A stretch of 64,000 bases of DNA from Glaesserella sp041817755 (GCF_041817755.1 NZ_JBGYBX010000055.1:62001-126000); one strand, 5' to 3'. Shown: positions 1-9,110, counted from the first letter of the stretch. Notes: generated from the sequence alone by a model not told the origin. Numbers and translations: made by a program.

Positions 1-1781
1 CGACGGATATTGAAAATTCCAAACTGGTGGTCTATTTCGGTAATAACCCTGCGGAAACCCGTATGAGTGGTGGTGGCGTGACTTACCTTTATCAACAAGC
101 GGCGGAACGTTCGCAAGCTAAAACTATTATGATCGATCCACGTTATAACGACACTATTGCAGGTCGTGGCGAGTGGATTCCGATCCGCCCGGGAACCGAT
201 GCGGCATTAGTGGAAGGTATGGCGTATGTGATGATTACCGAAAACTTGGTCGATCAAGCCTTCCTTGATACTTATTGTATCGGTTATGACGAAAAAACCT
301 TACCTGCTTCGGCAAAACCGAATGCTCACTACAAAGCCTATATTTTAGGGCAAGGGGACGATCAAACGGCAAAAACACCCGAATGGGCAGAAAAAATCAC
401 CGCCATTCCAAAAGAGCGCATTGTCAGCCTTGCGCGTGAAATTGCGACTACAAAACCTGCTTATATTTGTCAAGGTTGGGGGCCACAGCGCCACGCCAAC
501 GGTGAACAAGCCGCCCGTGCTATCGCAATGTTAGCCTGCTTAACGGGTAACGTGGGGATTAGCGGTGGGAACAGCGGATCTCGTGAAGGTTTCTATACGA
601 TGCCGTTTGTGCGTTTGCCTGTGGGCGAGAACCCGATTAAAGCCAAAATTCCTATCTTTATGTGGACTGATGCCGTTACGCGCGGCAAGGAAATGACCGC
701 TTTAACCGATGGTTTAAAAGGTGCAGAGAAGCTCAATCAGCCGATCAAGTTTATCCTGAACTACGCAGGCAACTGTATTATCAACCAACACTCAGACATT
801 AACCGTACTTTAGATATTCTACAAGATGAAAGTATGCTCGAAATGTTAGTGGTGATTGATAACCATATGACTTCAACCGCCAAATGTGCCGACATTCTCT
901 TACCCGATTGCACCACATCAGAGCAGATGGACTTCTGTATGGACGGCTCAGCGGGCAATATGGGCTATGTGATTTTTGCCGACAAAGCGATTGAACCACA
1001 ATTTGAATGTAAACCGGTCTATGAAATCTTGGCAGGCATTGCGGAAAAAATGGGGGTGAAAGAGCAGTTTACCGAAGGCAGAACCCAAGAAGAGTGGTTA
1101 CGCCATCTCTATAAACTTACTCAAGAGAAAAATCCGTTCTTCCAACAGTTCAGTTTTGAAGAGTTCAGAGAAAAAGGCATTATCAAACAGAAAGATCCTG
1201 CAGGGCATATGGTCGCGTTCAAAAAATTCCGTGAAGACCCTGTGGCAAATCCGCTCACCACCCCATCGGGCAAAATTGAGATCTATTCCGAACGTTTGGC
1301 GAAAATCGCTGAAACGTGGAAATTGCCTGAAGGTGATGTGATTAGCCCATTGCCGATTTATGCCCGTCAATTTGAAGGCTGGGACGATCCGAAACGTGAG
1401 CAATATCCGTTACAGCTCGTTGGTTTCCACTATAAATCCCGTGTTCACTCCACCTACGGCAACGTCGATGTGTTACAACAGGCTTCGCAACAATCCGTTT
1501 GGATCAACCCGCTTGATGCCGAAAAACGTGGCATTAAACACGGTGAAATGGTGCGGATTTTTAATGATCGTGGTGAAACGCGTGTCATGGCGAATGTCAC
1601 ACCGCGTATTATGCCTGGTGTTACCGCAATGGGTGAAGGCGCTTGGTATATGCCTGACGGAAAACGGGTGGATCATAACGGTAGCTTTAACGTTTTAACG
1701 ACACAACGCCCGTCGCCGTTATCAAAGGGCAATCCACAACATACGAACTTAGTTGAAATTGAACCAGTGGTGAAGGGGTAA
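1..1781 (+). CDS. dmsA: Anaerobic dimethyl sulfoxide reductase, catalytic subunit A (5' end missing)
   Basis: Molybdopterin oxidoreductase that reduces DMSO and related S- or N-oxides as terminal electron acceptor, facing the periplasm. The reading frame is already open at base 3, so the gene starts outside the window; about 593 C-terminal residues are visible of a usual 800 or so. Missing are the Tat signal and the N-terminal Fe-S/cofactor segment. Visible are the middle cofactor-binding segments (VYFGNNPAETRMSGGG near the left edge, ILNYAGNCIINQHSD) and the C-terminal molydopterin dinucleotide-binding domain (QLVGFHYKSRVHSTYGNV onward). dmsB follows after 6 nt and dmsC after it, the classical dmsABC order. 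Family assignment is firm; the exact oxide used as substrate is not readable. Confidence 0.93.
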   Translation, partial: TDIENSKLVVYFGNNPAETRMSGGGVTYLYQQAAERSQAKTIMIDPRYNDTIAGRGEWIPIRPGTDAALVEGMAYVMITENLVDQAFLDTYCIGYDEKTLPASAKPNAHYKAYILGQGDDQTAKTPEWAEKITAIPKERIVSLAREIATTKPAYICQGWGPQRHANGEQAARAIAMLACLTGNVGISGGNSGSREGFYTMPFVRLPVGENPIKAKIPIFMWTDAVTRGKEMTALTDGLKGAEKLNQPIKFILNYAGNCIINQHSDINRTLDILQDESMLEMLVVIDNHMTSTAKCADILLPDCTTSEQMDFCMDGSAGNMGYVIFADKAIEPQFECKPVYEILAGIAEKMGVKEQFTEGRTQEEWLRHLYKLTQEKNPFFQQFSFEEFREKGIIKQKDPAGHMVAFKKFREDPVANPLTTPSGKIEIYSERLAKIAETWKLPEGDVISPLPIYARQFEGWDDPKREQYPLQLVGFHYKSRVHSTYGNVDVLQQASQQSVWINPLDAEKRGIKHGEMVRIFNDRGETRVMANVTPRIMPGVTAMGEGAWYMPDGKRVDHNGSFNVLTTQRPSPLSKGNPQHTNLVEIEPVVKG

Positions 1782-1787
1782 TAAGTT

Positions 1788-2408
1788 ATGAGTAAAAAAC
1801 AATACGGATTTTACATCGATTCGCAACGTTGCACGGGCTGTAAAACCTGCGAACTGGCGTGTAAAGACTATAAAGATTTAACCCCTGATGTGAGCTTCCG
1901 CCGTATTTACGAATACTGCGGCGGCGGTTGGAAACAACAGGGCGAAGCGTGGACGCAAGATGTGTTCTCTTACTATCTGTCGATTTCCTGCAATCATTGT
2001 GACAACCCTGCTTGTGCGAGCGTTTGCCCAAGCGGTGCAATGCACAAGCGCGAAGACGGTTTTGTGGTAGTTGATCAAGAAGTCTGTATCGGCTGTCAAT
2101 ATTGCTCAATGGCTTGCCCTTACGGCGCACCACAATTTAACCAACAACTAGGCAGAATGACCAAATGCGACGGCTGTTTTGAACGTGTAGAACAAGGTTT
2201 AAAACCAATGTGCGTCGAATCTTGTCCGTTGCGTGCGTTAGATTTATTGCCGATGGATGAACTGAAAGCCAAATACGGAGAAATTCGTGATGTCGCGCCG
2301 TTGCCTGATTCGAGCTACACCCAGCCGAACATTGCATTACGTTTAAATAACAACGCCAAACCGACCGACTATCAAGGCGGTTTCTTAGCCAATCCGAAGG
2401 AGGTCTAA
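1788..2408 (+). CDS. dmsB: DMSO reductase iron-sulfur subunit B
   Basis: Electron-transfer subunit that passes electrons from the membrane anchor DmsC to DmsA. The 206 residues carry four ferredoxin-type cysteine clusters: CTGCKTCELAC near residue 15, CNHCDNPACASVCP near 65, CIGCQYCSMACP near 100 and CDGCFERV...CVESCP near 125-145, enough for four [4Fe-4S] clusters. Length matches DmsB of enteric bacteria. It starts 6 nt after dmsA and ends 1 nt before dmsC, so the three are translated from one transcript. Paralogues such as NrfC or YnfG share the cysteine pattern, but the dmsA/dmsC context settles the call. Confidence 0.95.
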   Translation: MSKKQYGFYIDSQRCTGCKTCELACKDYKDLTPDVSFRRIYEYCGGGWKQQGEAWTQDVFSYYLSISCNHCDNPACASVCPSGAMHKREDGFVVVDQEVCIGCQYCSMACPYGAPQFNQQLGRMTKCDGCFERVEQGLKPMCVESCPLRALDLLPMDELKAKYGEIRDVAPLPDSSYTQPNIALRLNNNAKPTDYQGGFLANPKEV

Positions 2409-2409
2409 A

Positions 2410-3321
2410 ATGGGAGCCGGATTACACGAACTACCACTCGTCTTTTTTACCGTGTTGGCTCAAACGGTTGTCGGGGCATTTATTGCACTGACCTTCCTGC
2501 TTGCGACACCAAAAGGTAAAACGGAAGCCAATAAAACTCACTACATTATGACCGCACTTTGGCTGATCATGGCAATCGGCTTTATTGCGTCCACCACCCA
2601 CTTAGGTTCACCCGAACGGGCGTTTAATGCGTTAAACCGTGTCGGTGCGTCGGATTTAAGTAATGAAATCGCCACCGGCTCACTATTCTTTGCCCTTGGC
2701 GGTGCTTACTGGGCGTTAGCGGTCAGCCGTTATTTGCAAAAAGATCGCCCGAACGTACCGCTTGTCGGCATGGTTTCATCCATTGAAAGCAAACTGCCGA
2801 CCGCATGGCAACCGTTAGGACGCATAGTGGTTGCTATTTCAGGTTTAATTTTTATCGGGGCAATGGCAAAACTCTACCTAATCCCAACCGTGCCGACGTG
2901 GAACAGCGTCTATACGCCCGTATCCTTTTTCTTAACGGTAGTATTGGCAGGTTCTGCTTTGACGGTCGGTTTATTACAAGCGGTACGTTGCGGTGAAAAC
3001 TTACAAAAAGCTTTTGTCGGCATTGCGATAGTTGGCGCGATTACCGCTGCAATTAGCACCTACTTGAACTATCAATATCTCACCGGGGTAAAAACGGCAA
3101 TCTTCACGGCATTAGATCTCGTGCCTGATTATTTCACTATCACCTTTATCCGTTTTGGATTGATCGCGACCGGGGTTCTTCTATTATTGATTTCATTGAA
3201 AAAACGCACCGCACTTACCAGCTTCAGCGGATTTGCGTTAATCCTGATCGGCGAATTACTCGCTAGAACCTTGTTTTACGGATTACATATGACGGTAGGA
3301 TTGAAAGCGTTAGGGGGCTAA
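2410..3321 (+). CDS. dmsC: DMSO reductase membrane anchor subunit C
   Basis: Integral inner-membrane subunit that oxidises menaquinol and holds the DmsAB dimer on the membrane. The 303-residue protein is almost wholly hydrophobic, with about eight predicted spans, beginning MGAGLHELPLVFFTVLAQT, typical of the DmsC family. An AGGAGGT-like ribosome site lies in the last codons of dmsB. It is the last gene of the operon; no dmsD chaperone gene follows, and a GC-rich hairpin lies just downstream. Confidence 0.93.
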   Translation: MGAGLHELPLVFFTVLAQTVVGAFIALTFLLATPKGKTEANKTHYIMTALWLIMAIGFIASTTHLGSPERAFNALNRVGASDLSNEIATGSLFFALGGAYWALAVSRYLQKDRPNVPLVGMVSSIESKLPTAWQPLGRIVVAISGLIFIGAMAKLYLIPTVPTWNSVYTPVSFFLTVVLAGSALTVGLLQAVRCGENLQKAFVGIAIVGAITAAISTYLNYQYLTGVKTAIFTALDLVPDYFTITFIRFGLIATGVLLLLISLKKRTALTSFSGFALILIGELLARTLFYGLHMTVGLKALGG

Positions 3322-3344
3322 CTTATATAGCGTTTCTTTAACTT

Positions 3345-3370
3345 CCCTTCCCCTATTTACTGGGGAAGGG
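3345..3370. repeat. GC-rich inverted repeat between dmsC and an araC-type gene
   Basis: CCCTTCCCC (3345-3353) and GGGGAAGGG (3362-3370) form a 9-bp stem with an 8-nt loop, followed by more G-rich sequence. It sits between two convergent genes and could end transcription of both, but no T-run follows on either strand. A similar C-run/G-run hairpin lies upstream of lepB at 9087-9110, so it may instead be a small dispersed intergenic repeat. Confidence 0.5.
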
Positions 3371-3384
3371 GGAAGGGGCAAAGG

Positions 3385-4275
3385 TTAAGCTCTAAACTGG
3401 CTCGGCGAACAGTGATAATAACGTTTGAATGTTTTGCTGAAATGCGCTTCCGAGCTATATCCCACTTCTGCCGCAATCTGCCGGATACTTTTTTGGCTGT
3501 ATTTCAACAAACTTTCTGCTTTTTGCATTCGTAGTTCCGTTAAAAATTGTCCTGCCAACATCCCCGTTTTCTCTTTAAATTGCTTAATGAACGTCGCCCT
3601 TGACATTGCACAACACTCAGCAAGGCTTTCCATCGTCCACTCTTGAGCAGGATCCTCCAACATCGCATTGACCGCACAGCTTAAACGGCTATCTTGCAAT
3701 GCCGCTAAAATGCCTTCTTTCACCTGATGACGGGCTAAATAATCTCGAATTAAATAAGTGAACAATACATTAGACAAGGCGTTCACAACCGCTTTGCCGC
3801 CTAGTGCCGGTATCGTCTCTTGGCGCAACATGGCTAATAACGACAAAATAGAATGATTTGCCGTAGATAAATACCATTGCGGTAAAGAAATGAGAGAACG
3901 GGACAACGGGCTGGAATAATGGAAATAACCGCAAAACATTTCAAAATCATGCACTAAGTGGTTATTTGCACAAAGCGTAAATGCACCGTACTCTTGCTGT
4001 ATATCAATCCGCAACGGATCCGGTTCCGATTCGAGGTGTCTTTCTACAATATGTGCCGAACCATAGGGTAAGAAAAAAACATCGCCTTCTTTAAGATGAT
4101 AACACTGCTCTTCCAAACGCAAGCAGCACTGCCCTTTCGAAACGATATGGAATACCCCCAATAGATCTTTACTCTGAACATTATTCACTTGCCAGCTACC
4201 ATTGAAACGGCACAAAATATTGATTTCTCCTTTAATATGTGCAAATTCAATCAATCTGTCTAAATAGTCCATCAT
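3385..4275 (-). CDS. AraC-family transcriptional regulator with N-terminal cupin domain
   Basis: Probable DNA-binding regulator of 296 residues. The N-terminal two thirds look like the AraC-associated cupin sensor (residues ~5-185, with CCLRLEEQCYHLKEGDVFFLPYG). The C-terminal ~100 residues hold two helix-turn-helix motifs (MESLAECCAMSRATFIKQFKE and IRQIAAEVGYSSEAHFSKTFK), ending in the usual family signature RYYHCSPSQFRA. It is transcribed towards dmsC, so it is not in that operon. Its targets cannot be read from the sequence. A second start at codon 2 is possible. Confidence 0.85.
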   Translation of the reverse strand: MMDYLDRLIEFAHIKGEINILCRFNGSWQVNNVQSKDLLGVFHIVSKGQCCLRLEEQCYHLKEGDVFFLPYGSAHIVERHLESEPDPLRIDIQQEYGAFTLCANNHLVHDFEMFCGYFHYSSPLSRSLISLPQWYLSTANHSILSLLAMLRQETIPALGGKAVVNALSNVLFTYLIRDYLARHQVKEGILAALQDSRLSCAVNAMLEDPAQEWTMESLAECCAMSRATFIKQFKEKTGMLAGQFLTELRMQKAESLLKYSQKSIRQIAAEVGYSSEAHFSKTFKRYYHCSPSQFRA

Positions 4276-4400
4276 GCTCCTCTATAGTATGAATAATAAA
4301 ATGATCATATTAAGCAACGTTAACTTGAGTATAAACGGATAAAAATCGAATAAAAACAACTTATTTGTAAAAAATCGATTAAATCCGACCGCTTGTATTT

Positions 4401-4432
4401 AGCCGTTTAAAAATCTAGACGTTTAGATGGCT
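4401..4432 (+). promoter_or_regulatory. MetJ operator: four tandem met boxes upstream of metX
   Basis: Four contiguous 8-mers in register resemble the met box AGACGTCT: AGCCGTTT (6/8), AAAAATCT (5/8), AGACGTTT (7/8) and AGATGGCT (6/8). MetJ with S-adenosylmethionine binds such tandem arrays cooperatively. The array ends 8 nt upstream of a -35-like TTGACA, where repression of metX would be expected. Confidence 0.75.
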
Positions 4433-4440
4433 AAAATTTC

Positions 4441-4468
4441 TTGACAAAGTACTCTGCTTTCGTAAACT
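4441..4468 (+). promoter_or_regulatory. Probable metX promoter
   Basis: TTGACA (4441-4446) is a perfect -35; TAAACT (4463-4468) is a 4/6 match to the -10 after a 16-nt spacer. It lies directly downstream of the met boxes. The leader before the metX start also holds an uptake signal (TACAAGCGGT). Confidence 0.6.
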
Positions 4469-4527
4469 TAACGGCATTCCACTGAATACAAGCGGTCACT
4501 TTTTGCCGTTTTTTTGCAAGGATCACT

Positions 4528-5601
4528 ATGGCACAGCAGATAACTCTTTTTGATGAAACACCCCTTGAACTGACTTTGGGTGGAACGCTTTCGCCGATCC
4601 ATGTAGCCTATCAAACCTACGGCACGTTGAATGCGGATAAAAGCAATACCGTGCTGTTATGCCATGCTCTCACGGGAGATGCCGAACCCTATTATGCACC
4701 GCCTGCGGATAAAGGTTGGTGGCAAGATTTTATCGGTCCGGGATTGGCCTTTGATACCGATAAATACTTTTTTATTTGTTCTAATGTGCTCGGCGGTTGC
4801 AAAGGAACCACCGGACCGTCTTCAACCAATCCGCAAACACATCAACCTTACGGCAGTCAATTTCCGATTATTACCGTGCAAGATATTGTCAAAGTACAAA
4901 AAGCCTTACTCGACAAACTCGGTATCACCCGATTACAAGCGGTAGTCGGCGGTTCGTTTGGTGGCATGCAAGCGACACAATGGGCGATTGATTACCCGAC
5001 ACAAGTACGCAATATCGTCAATCTTTGTTCCTCATTAACCCTAAGTGCGGAAGCCATCGGGTTTAATCACGTGATGCGCCAAGCGATCATTAATGATCCG
5101 CATTTCAACAACGGCGATTACTATCACGGCACACCGCCCGACAACGGTTTAAAGATCGCTCGAATGCTTGGCATGCTGACTTATCGCACCGATATGCAAT
5201 TGGCTAAAGCTTTTGGGCGAGAAACCAAACAAACGGGAGAAATTTGGGGCGATCATTTCCAAGTAGAATCTTATCTCAGTTACCAAGGGATCAAATTTCT
5301 CCATCGCTTTGATGCCAACAGTTATTTGCGGTTATTAAGAGCCATGGATCTTTACGACCCGGCTTTAACCTATGCGAATGAACAAGAAGCGCTTTCCCGT
5401 ATTCAAGCCAACTATACGCTCGTGGGGGTCACGAGTGATCAACTGTTTAAACAGGTTGACCTGCATAAAAGTAAACAGCGTTTGGAAAATGCCGGAGTTA
5501 CCGTCGATTTTTACGAATTTCACTCCGACTTCGGACACGATGCGTTTTTAGTCGATTACCCGTTTTTTGAAGAGATGATTAAGAAAGGAATTGCGAAGTA
5601 A
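4528..5601 (+). CDS. metX: Homoserine O-acetyltransferase
   Basis: Acetylates L-homoserine with acetyl-CoA, the first committed step of methionine synthesis by the O-acetyl route. The 357-residue alpha/beta-hydrolase shows the nucleophile motif GGSFGGMQ with Ser143, Asp304 in TSDQLF and His337 in GHDAFLVDY, the same triad numbering as in Haemophilus MetX. A GCAAGGATCACT ribosome site precedes the ATG. A MetJ-type operator upstream implies repression by methionine through SAM. It converges on recO with no spacer between the two stop codons. Some MetX-family enzymes use succinyl-CoA, which cannot be excluded from sequence alone. Confidence 0.93.
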   Translation: MAQQITLFDETPLELTLGGTLSPIHVAYQTYGTLNADKSNTVLLCHALTGDAEPYYAPPADKGWWQDFIGPGLAFDTDKYFFICSNVLGGCKGTTGPSSTNPQTHQPYGSQFPIITVQDIVKVQKALLDKLGITRLQAVVGGSFGGMQATQWAIDYPTQVRNIVNLCSSLTLSAEAIGFNHVMRQAIINDPHFNNGDYYHGTPPDNGLKIARMLGMLTYRTDMQLAKAFGRETKQTGEIWGDHFQVESYLSYQGIKFLHRFDANSYLRLLRAMDLYDPALTYANEQEALSRIQANYTLVGVTSDQLFKQVDLHKSKQRLENAGVTVDFYEFHSDFGHDAFLVDYPFFEEMIKKGIAK

Positions 5602-6324
5602 TTAAACGCTTTTCAACCTATTCGGCAATACAGACTGAAACAGCTCTCGGCTTTTAAGCGGCGCTGATCCCAAATAGGGCTTCAAGGCAATACGGGTAAA
5701 GCGTTTTGCCGACTGTAAGGTTTCTTTCTCTGAAAAATCCATTTCCGCAAAAGCCAATAAATCTTTGCCGATAAAGGTATAGTTATTTTGTAACAGAGAA
5801 GCGATAAAGCCTTTATTTTCACTGAACTGATAGGTCATTTGCGGCTCTACGGGTAAGCCGGTTGCCGCACAATGTGTAAAATTAATGCCGTAACCGAGCG
5901 CTTGTAGCGTATGAAATTCAAAGGTGCGTAAGATCGGCTCAATTTCATTCGGTCGGCTTGCCAACTTTGTCATACAGTGCAGATAATGCTGAAATAACTC
6001 AGGGTAAGCGGTGTGATTTTCCAATACTCTTACAAGGACTTCATTGACATAAAAACCGCTATACAGTGCCAGTGTTTGCATAGGTAAGGTCAAGGAAGCC
6101 GGTTCGGCTTTGGTGAGTGTTTTTAAATCCCCTTTGCCCGTCCATTTCAGCAGTAACGGAGTAAAGGGTTGAAGAACAGATTTCAATGGTGAACGTGGTC
6201 GTCTTGCCCCTTTGGCAAGTAAGGTTATACGCCCGTGATTTTCAGTGAAAAAATCAACAAGCAAACTGCTTTCACTGTACTCTCTGCGATGTAACACAAA
6301 GCCACGTTGCCACTGTTCGATCAT
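5602..6324 (-). CDS. recO: DNA repair protein RecO
   Basis: Recombination mediator that works with RecR to load RecA on SSB-coated single-stranded DNA and anneals strands. The 240-residue protein has the N-terminal OB-fold (GFVLHRREYSESSLLVDFFTENHGRITLLAKGARR, residues ~9-45) and the helical C-terminal domain. Its start codon overlaps the era stop by 1 nt, so it is the last gene of the lepA-lepB-rnc-era-recO cluster and is translationally coupled to era. Length is normal for gammaproteobacteria. Confidence 0.93.
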   Translation of the reverse strand: MIEQWQRGFVLHRREYSESSLLVDFFTENHGRITLLAKGARRPRSPLKSVLQPFTPLLLKWTGKGDLKTLTKAEPASLTLPMQTLALYSGFYVNEVLVRVLENHTAYPELFQHYLHCMTKLASRPNEIEPILRTFEFHTLQALGYGINFTHCAATGLPVEPQMTYQFSENKGFIASLLQNNYTFIGKDLLAFAEMDFSEKETLQSAKRFTRIALKPYLGSAPLKSRELFQSVLPNRLKSV

Positions 6325-7226
6325 TATTCGTCAATATAACCCAAACTTCTTAACGCACGTTCATCGTCCGCCCACCCTGCTTTGACTTTCACCCATAGCT
6401 CAAGGTGGACTTTATTATCAAACAGACGTTCCATATCTGCACGGGCTTCGGTGCCGATCACTTTGATCTTCTGACCTTTGTTGCCGATCACCATTTTCTT
6501 CTGCCCTTCACGTTCCACTAAAATCAAACCGTTGATTTCATAAGTGCCACGCTCGTTAGTTTTAAACTGCTCAATTTCAACTGTCACCGAATAAGGCAAC
6601 TCTTCACCCATAAAACGCATTAGTTTTTCACGGATAATTTCTGACGCCATAAAACGTTGCGAACGGTCGGTGACATAATCTTCAGGATAGTGATGAATGC
6701 CTTCTTTTAGCGACTCACGCACAAATTTCTCTAAAATATGTACGTTTTTGCCCCGTTGAGCTGAAATCGGAATGATCTCTTTAAACGGAAATTTCTGCGA
6801 TAAAGCGGTCAGATGTGGCAATAATTCTTCTTTTTCCTTGATATTATCCACTTTATTAATTGCTAAAATCACAGGGGCTTTGGTCGAGCGTAATTTATTG
6901 AGAACCATCTCATCATCGTCCGTCCATTTTGTGCCTTCCACCACAAAAATTACCATATCCACATCGCCAATCGCACTGGCTGCCGCACGGTTCATTAAGC
7001 GGTTAATCGCCCGTTTTTCTTCAATATGAAGCCCTGGAGTATCAACATAAATCTCTTGATACGCTCCTTCGGTTTTAATCCCTAAAATACGGTGACGTGT
7101 TGTCTGTGCTTTGCGAGAAGTAATCGAAATTTTCTGCCCTAAAATTTTGTTTAATAGCGTTGATTTTCCCACGTTGGGACGACCAACAATGGCGATAAAG
7201 CCACAATATGTTTTTTGATCTGTCAT
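6324..7226 (-). CDS. era: GTPase Era
   Basis: Essential GTPase that binds the 3' end of 16S rRNA and helps mature the 30S subunit. The 300-residue protein has G1 GRPNVGKS (15-22), the G3 DTPG, the G4 NKVD, and a C-terminal KH RNA-binding domain including GNKGQKIKVIGTEAR. It lies 21 nt downstream of rnc and overlaps recO by 1 nt. Length and motifs are complete. Confidence 0.97.
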   Translation of the reverse strand: MTDQKTYCGFIAIVGRPNVGKSTLLNKILGQKISITSRKAQTTRHRILGIKTEGAYQEIYVDTPGLHIEEKRAINRLMNRAAASAIGDVDMVIFVVEGTKWTDDDEMVLNKLRSTKAPVILAINKVDNIKEKEELLPHLTALSQKFPFKEIIPISAQRGKNVHILEKFVRESLKEGIHHYPEDYVTDRSQRFMASEIIREKLMRFMGEELPYSVTVEIEQFKTNERGTYEINGLILVEREGQKKMVIGNKGQKIKVIGTEARADMERLFDNKVHLELWVKVKAGWADDERALRSLGYIDE

Positions 7227-7247
7227 TATGTTCTCTTAAAAAATTAT

Positions 7248-7919
7248 TTATTTTATCCCTAAAACCTTTATCACCTGCAATGCGGCATCTTGTTCGGCTT
7301 TACGGCGGCTTGTGCCATTACCGATAAAAATCTCATCGACTTTTTCGACTTTACAACTCACTTTAAAGGTTTGATTATGTGCTTCGCCTTTAATATCAAT
7401 CACTTCGTAAGTCGGTAACGGTAGCTTACGCCCTTGTAGATACTCTTGCAGACGGGTTTTCGGATCTTTTTGTGCTTCCCCCGGTTGCATCTCATTCAGA
7501 AGCTGTTGATACCAATAATGCACACGCTCTATCGCCCGATCAATCCCTGCGTCTAAATATACCGCTGCAATAATCGCTTCTACACAATCGGACAAAATGG
7601 ACTCTCGACGATAGCCGCCACTTTTTAATTCTCCAGCCCCCAATTTCATATACTCGCCCAACTCAAATTGACGAGCGACAACCGCAAGGGTCTGTTCTTT
7701 CACCAATGCCGCACGCATACGGCTTAATTCCCCTTCATCCGCTTTAGGGAATTTTTCATATAAGGCTTTGCCAATGGCAAAATTTAAGATGGAATCGCCA
7801 AGAAACTCAAGGCGTTCATTATTTTTGGAAGCAGCACTGCGGTGAGTGAGGGCTTGGGTGAGGTAATCAAGGTTAGCAAATTGATAACCTAATTTTTTCT
7901 GTAATCGTTCTAGTTGCAT
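7248..7919 (-). CDS. rnc: Ribonuclease III
   Basis: Double-strand-specific endoribonuclease that matures rRNA and processes structured mRNAs. The 223 residues contain the catalytic signature NERLEFLGDSILNFAIG (~35-50), the second acidic site around SDCVEAIIAAVYLD, and a C-terminal dsRNA-binding domain (residues ~155-222). It is followed closely by era. Upstream, a 72-nt REP doublet separates it from lepB; as a long hairpin in the shared transcript it could affect co-expression or mRNA processing. Confidence 0.97.
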   Translation of the reverse strand: MQLERLQKKLGYQFANLDYLTQALTHRSAASKNNERLEFLGDSILNFAIGKALYEKFPKADEGELSRMRAALVKEQTLAVVARQFELGEYMKLGAGELKSGGYRRESILSDCVEAIIAAVYLDAGIDRAIERVHYWYQQLLNEMQPGEAQKDPKTRLQEYLQGRKLPLPTYEVIDIKGEAHNQTFKVSCKVEKVDEIFIGNGTSRRKAEQDAALQVIKVLGIK

Positions 7920-7945
7920 AAGTTTATTTTATGTCATATAGACAT

Positions 7946-8017
7946 TGTAGGGGCGGACCGATGTGTCCGCCCATATCACCTTTATTTTTCGGGCGGACAC
8001 ATCGGTCCGCCCCTACA
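7946..8017. repeat. REPIN: two inverted REP units between lepB and rnc
   Basis: Two copies of a 26-nt palindromic unit in inverted orientation: one begins GTAGGGGCGGACC at 7947 and ends CCGCCC at 7972; the other runs from GGGCGG at 7991 to CCCCTAC at 8016. The whole forms a long cruciform or RNA hairpin with an 18-nt loop. The GTAGGGGC end is shared with the REPs around the transposase gene at 16,544 and with the doublet at 22,258, so it is probably a passenger of that transposase family. Confidence 0.85.
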
Positions 8018-8024
8018 CATCTGT

Positions 8025-9059
8025 TTACTTAATTGAAGTAAACATTCTCTCAAAACGTAATCCGCTTGGAAATTCATTCGGTTTCTTATCAAGGCTTAAC
8101 CAAATAACACTTGCTTTACCGACCATATTCTTTTCAGGTACAAATCCCCAAAAGCGGCTGTCTTCACTGTTATCACGGTTATCGCCCATGACGAAATAGT
8201 GTCCTTCCGGCACAATCCATTCACCGGCAGATTGTTCCGCCTGCTGAAAGAAATAAGGTTCATAATTAAACGGTTGCGGATTATTTAAAATTTGATGCGT
8301 CACATCACCGATTTCCGTTCTTTCTACCTGCATTTCACCATGGTAGAAATAATCCGAATTCGGTTTTGCACCTTCATATTTAAATACCATGGTTTTACCG
8401 GTATCACCGTGAGTTACCGTCAACTGCTGCGTATGAAAGTCGTATTTAATTTTATCCCCGCCAATACCTACAACGCGTTTAATATAGTCAACATGAGACA
8501 TATTTTCTTCACCGTAACGTTGATCGACATCCGAACTGGTGACAACCCCCATTCTTTCACCCGGTAAAGCTTGTTTCGGCGCTTTGAATACGACAATATC
8601 ACCGCGTTCAGGTCGACCTGTTTTTATAAAGGTATTTTGCCAAATCGGATCTTTAATACCGTAAGCATATTTTTCAACAAGCAAAAAATCACCTACGCGT
8701 AATGTTGGTTCCATCGATCCGCTTGGAATTTGAAACGGTTCAAAAACAAATGAACGTAAAAACGTTACCACAAATATCACACCGAAAAGTGACGCAAAAA
8801 AATCACCCACTAATGAACGAGGTTGAATCGCTGCTTTTTCTTCTGCTGAGAGCGGTTTGCCTAAATGCTTTTCTTCACGCTCAATCGCACGCAAGCGGTG
8901 AGGTTCGGCACTAAATTTGTAAAACGACCAAAAGCCACCACAAATAACGACCAAACCTACTAATATAATGGAAATTGTATTTGGCAGTTGCATTGAATCC
9001 AACACCTTCCAAACACCGTACAATACTGCAATAAAACCAATGGTTAAAATATTGCTCAT
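8025..9059 (-). CDS. lepB: Signal peptidase I
   Basis: Inner-membrane serine protease that removes signal peptides from secreted proteins. The 344-residue protein has two N-terminal membrane spans (~5-20 and ~28-48, with a further hydrophobic stretch at ~86-104), the catalytic Ser115 in IPSGSMEPT, Lys194 in YIKRVVGIGGDK, and the box GHYFVMGDNRDNSEDSRFWG. It follows lepA by 80 nt and precedes rnc. It is slightly longer than the E. coli enzyme (324) owing to insertions in the periplasmic domain. Confidence 0.96.
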   Translation of the reverse strand: MSNILTIGFIAVLYGVWKVLDSMQLPNTISIILVGLVVICGGFWSFYKFSAEPHRLRAIEREEKHLGKPLSAEEKAAIQPRSLVGDFFASLFGVIFVVTFLRSFVFEPFQIPSGSMEPTLRVGDFLLVEKYAYGIKDPIWQNTFIKTGRPERGDIVVFKAPKQALPGERMGVVTSSDVDQRYGEENMSHVDYIKRVVGIGGDKIKYDFHTQQLTVTHGDTGKTMVFKYEGAKPNSDYFYHGEMQVERTEIGDVTHQILNNPQPFNYEPYFFQQAEQSAGEWIVPEGHYFVMGDNRDNSEDSRFWGFVPEKNMVGKASVIWLSLDKKPNEFPSGLRFERMFTSIK

Positions 9060-9086
9060 CTGTTTTCTCTTCTCCTTAATCTAATC

Positions 9087-9110
9087 GCTCCCCCTGCTTG
9101 CGGGGGGAGC
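9087..9110. repeat. GC-rich hairpin between lepA and lepB
   Basis: GCTCCCCC (9087-9094) pairs with GGGGGAGC (9103-9110), followed by TGCCGAAGGCTGAGGGGGGG. It resembles the hairpin after dmsC and a type of small intergenic palindrome common in many bacterial genomes. It has no T-run, so it is an unlikely terminator within the lepA-lepB unit. Confidence 0.5.
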
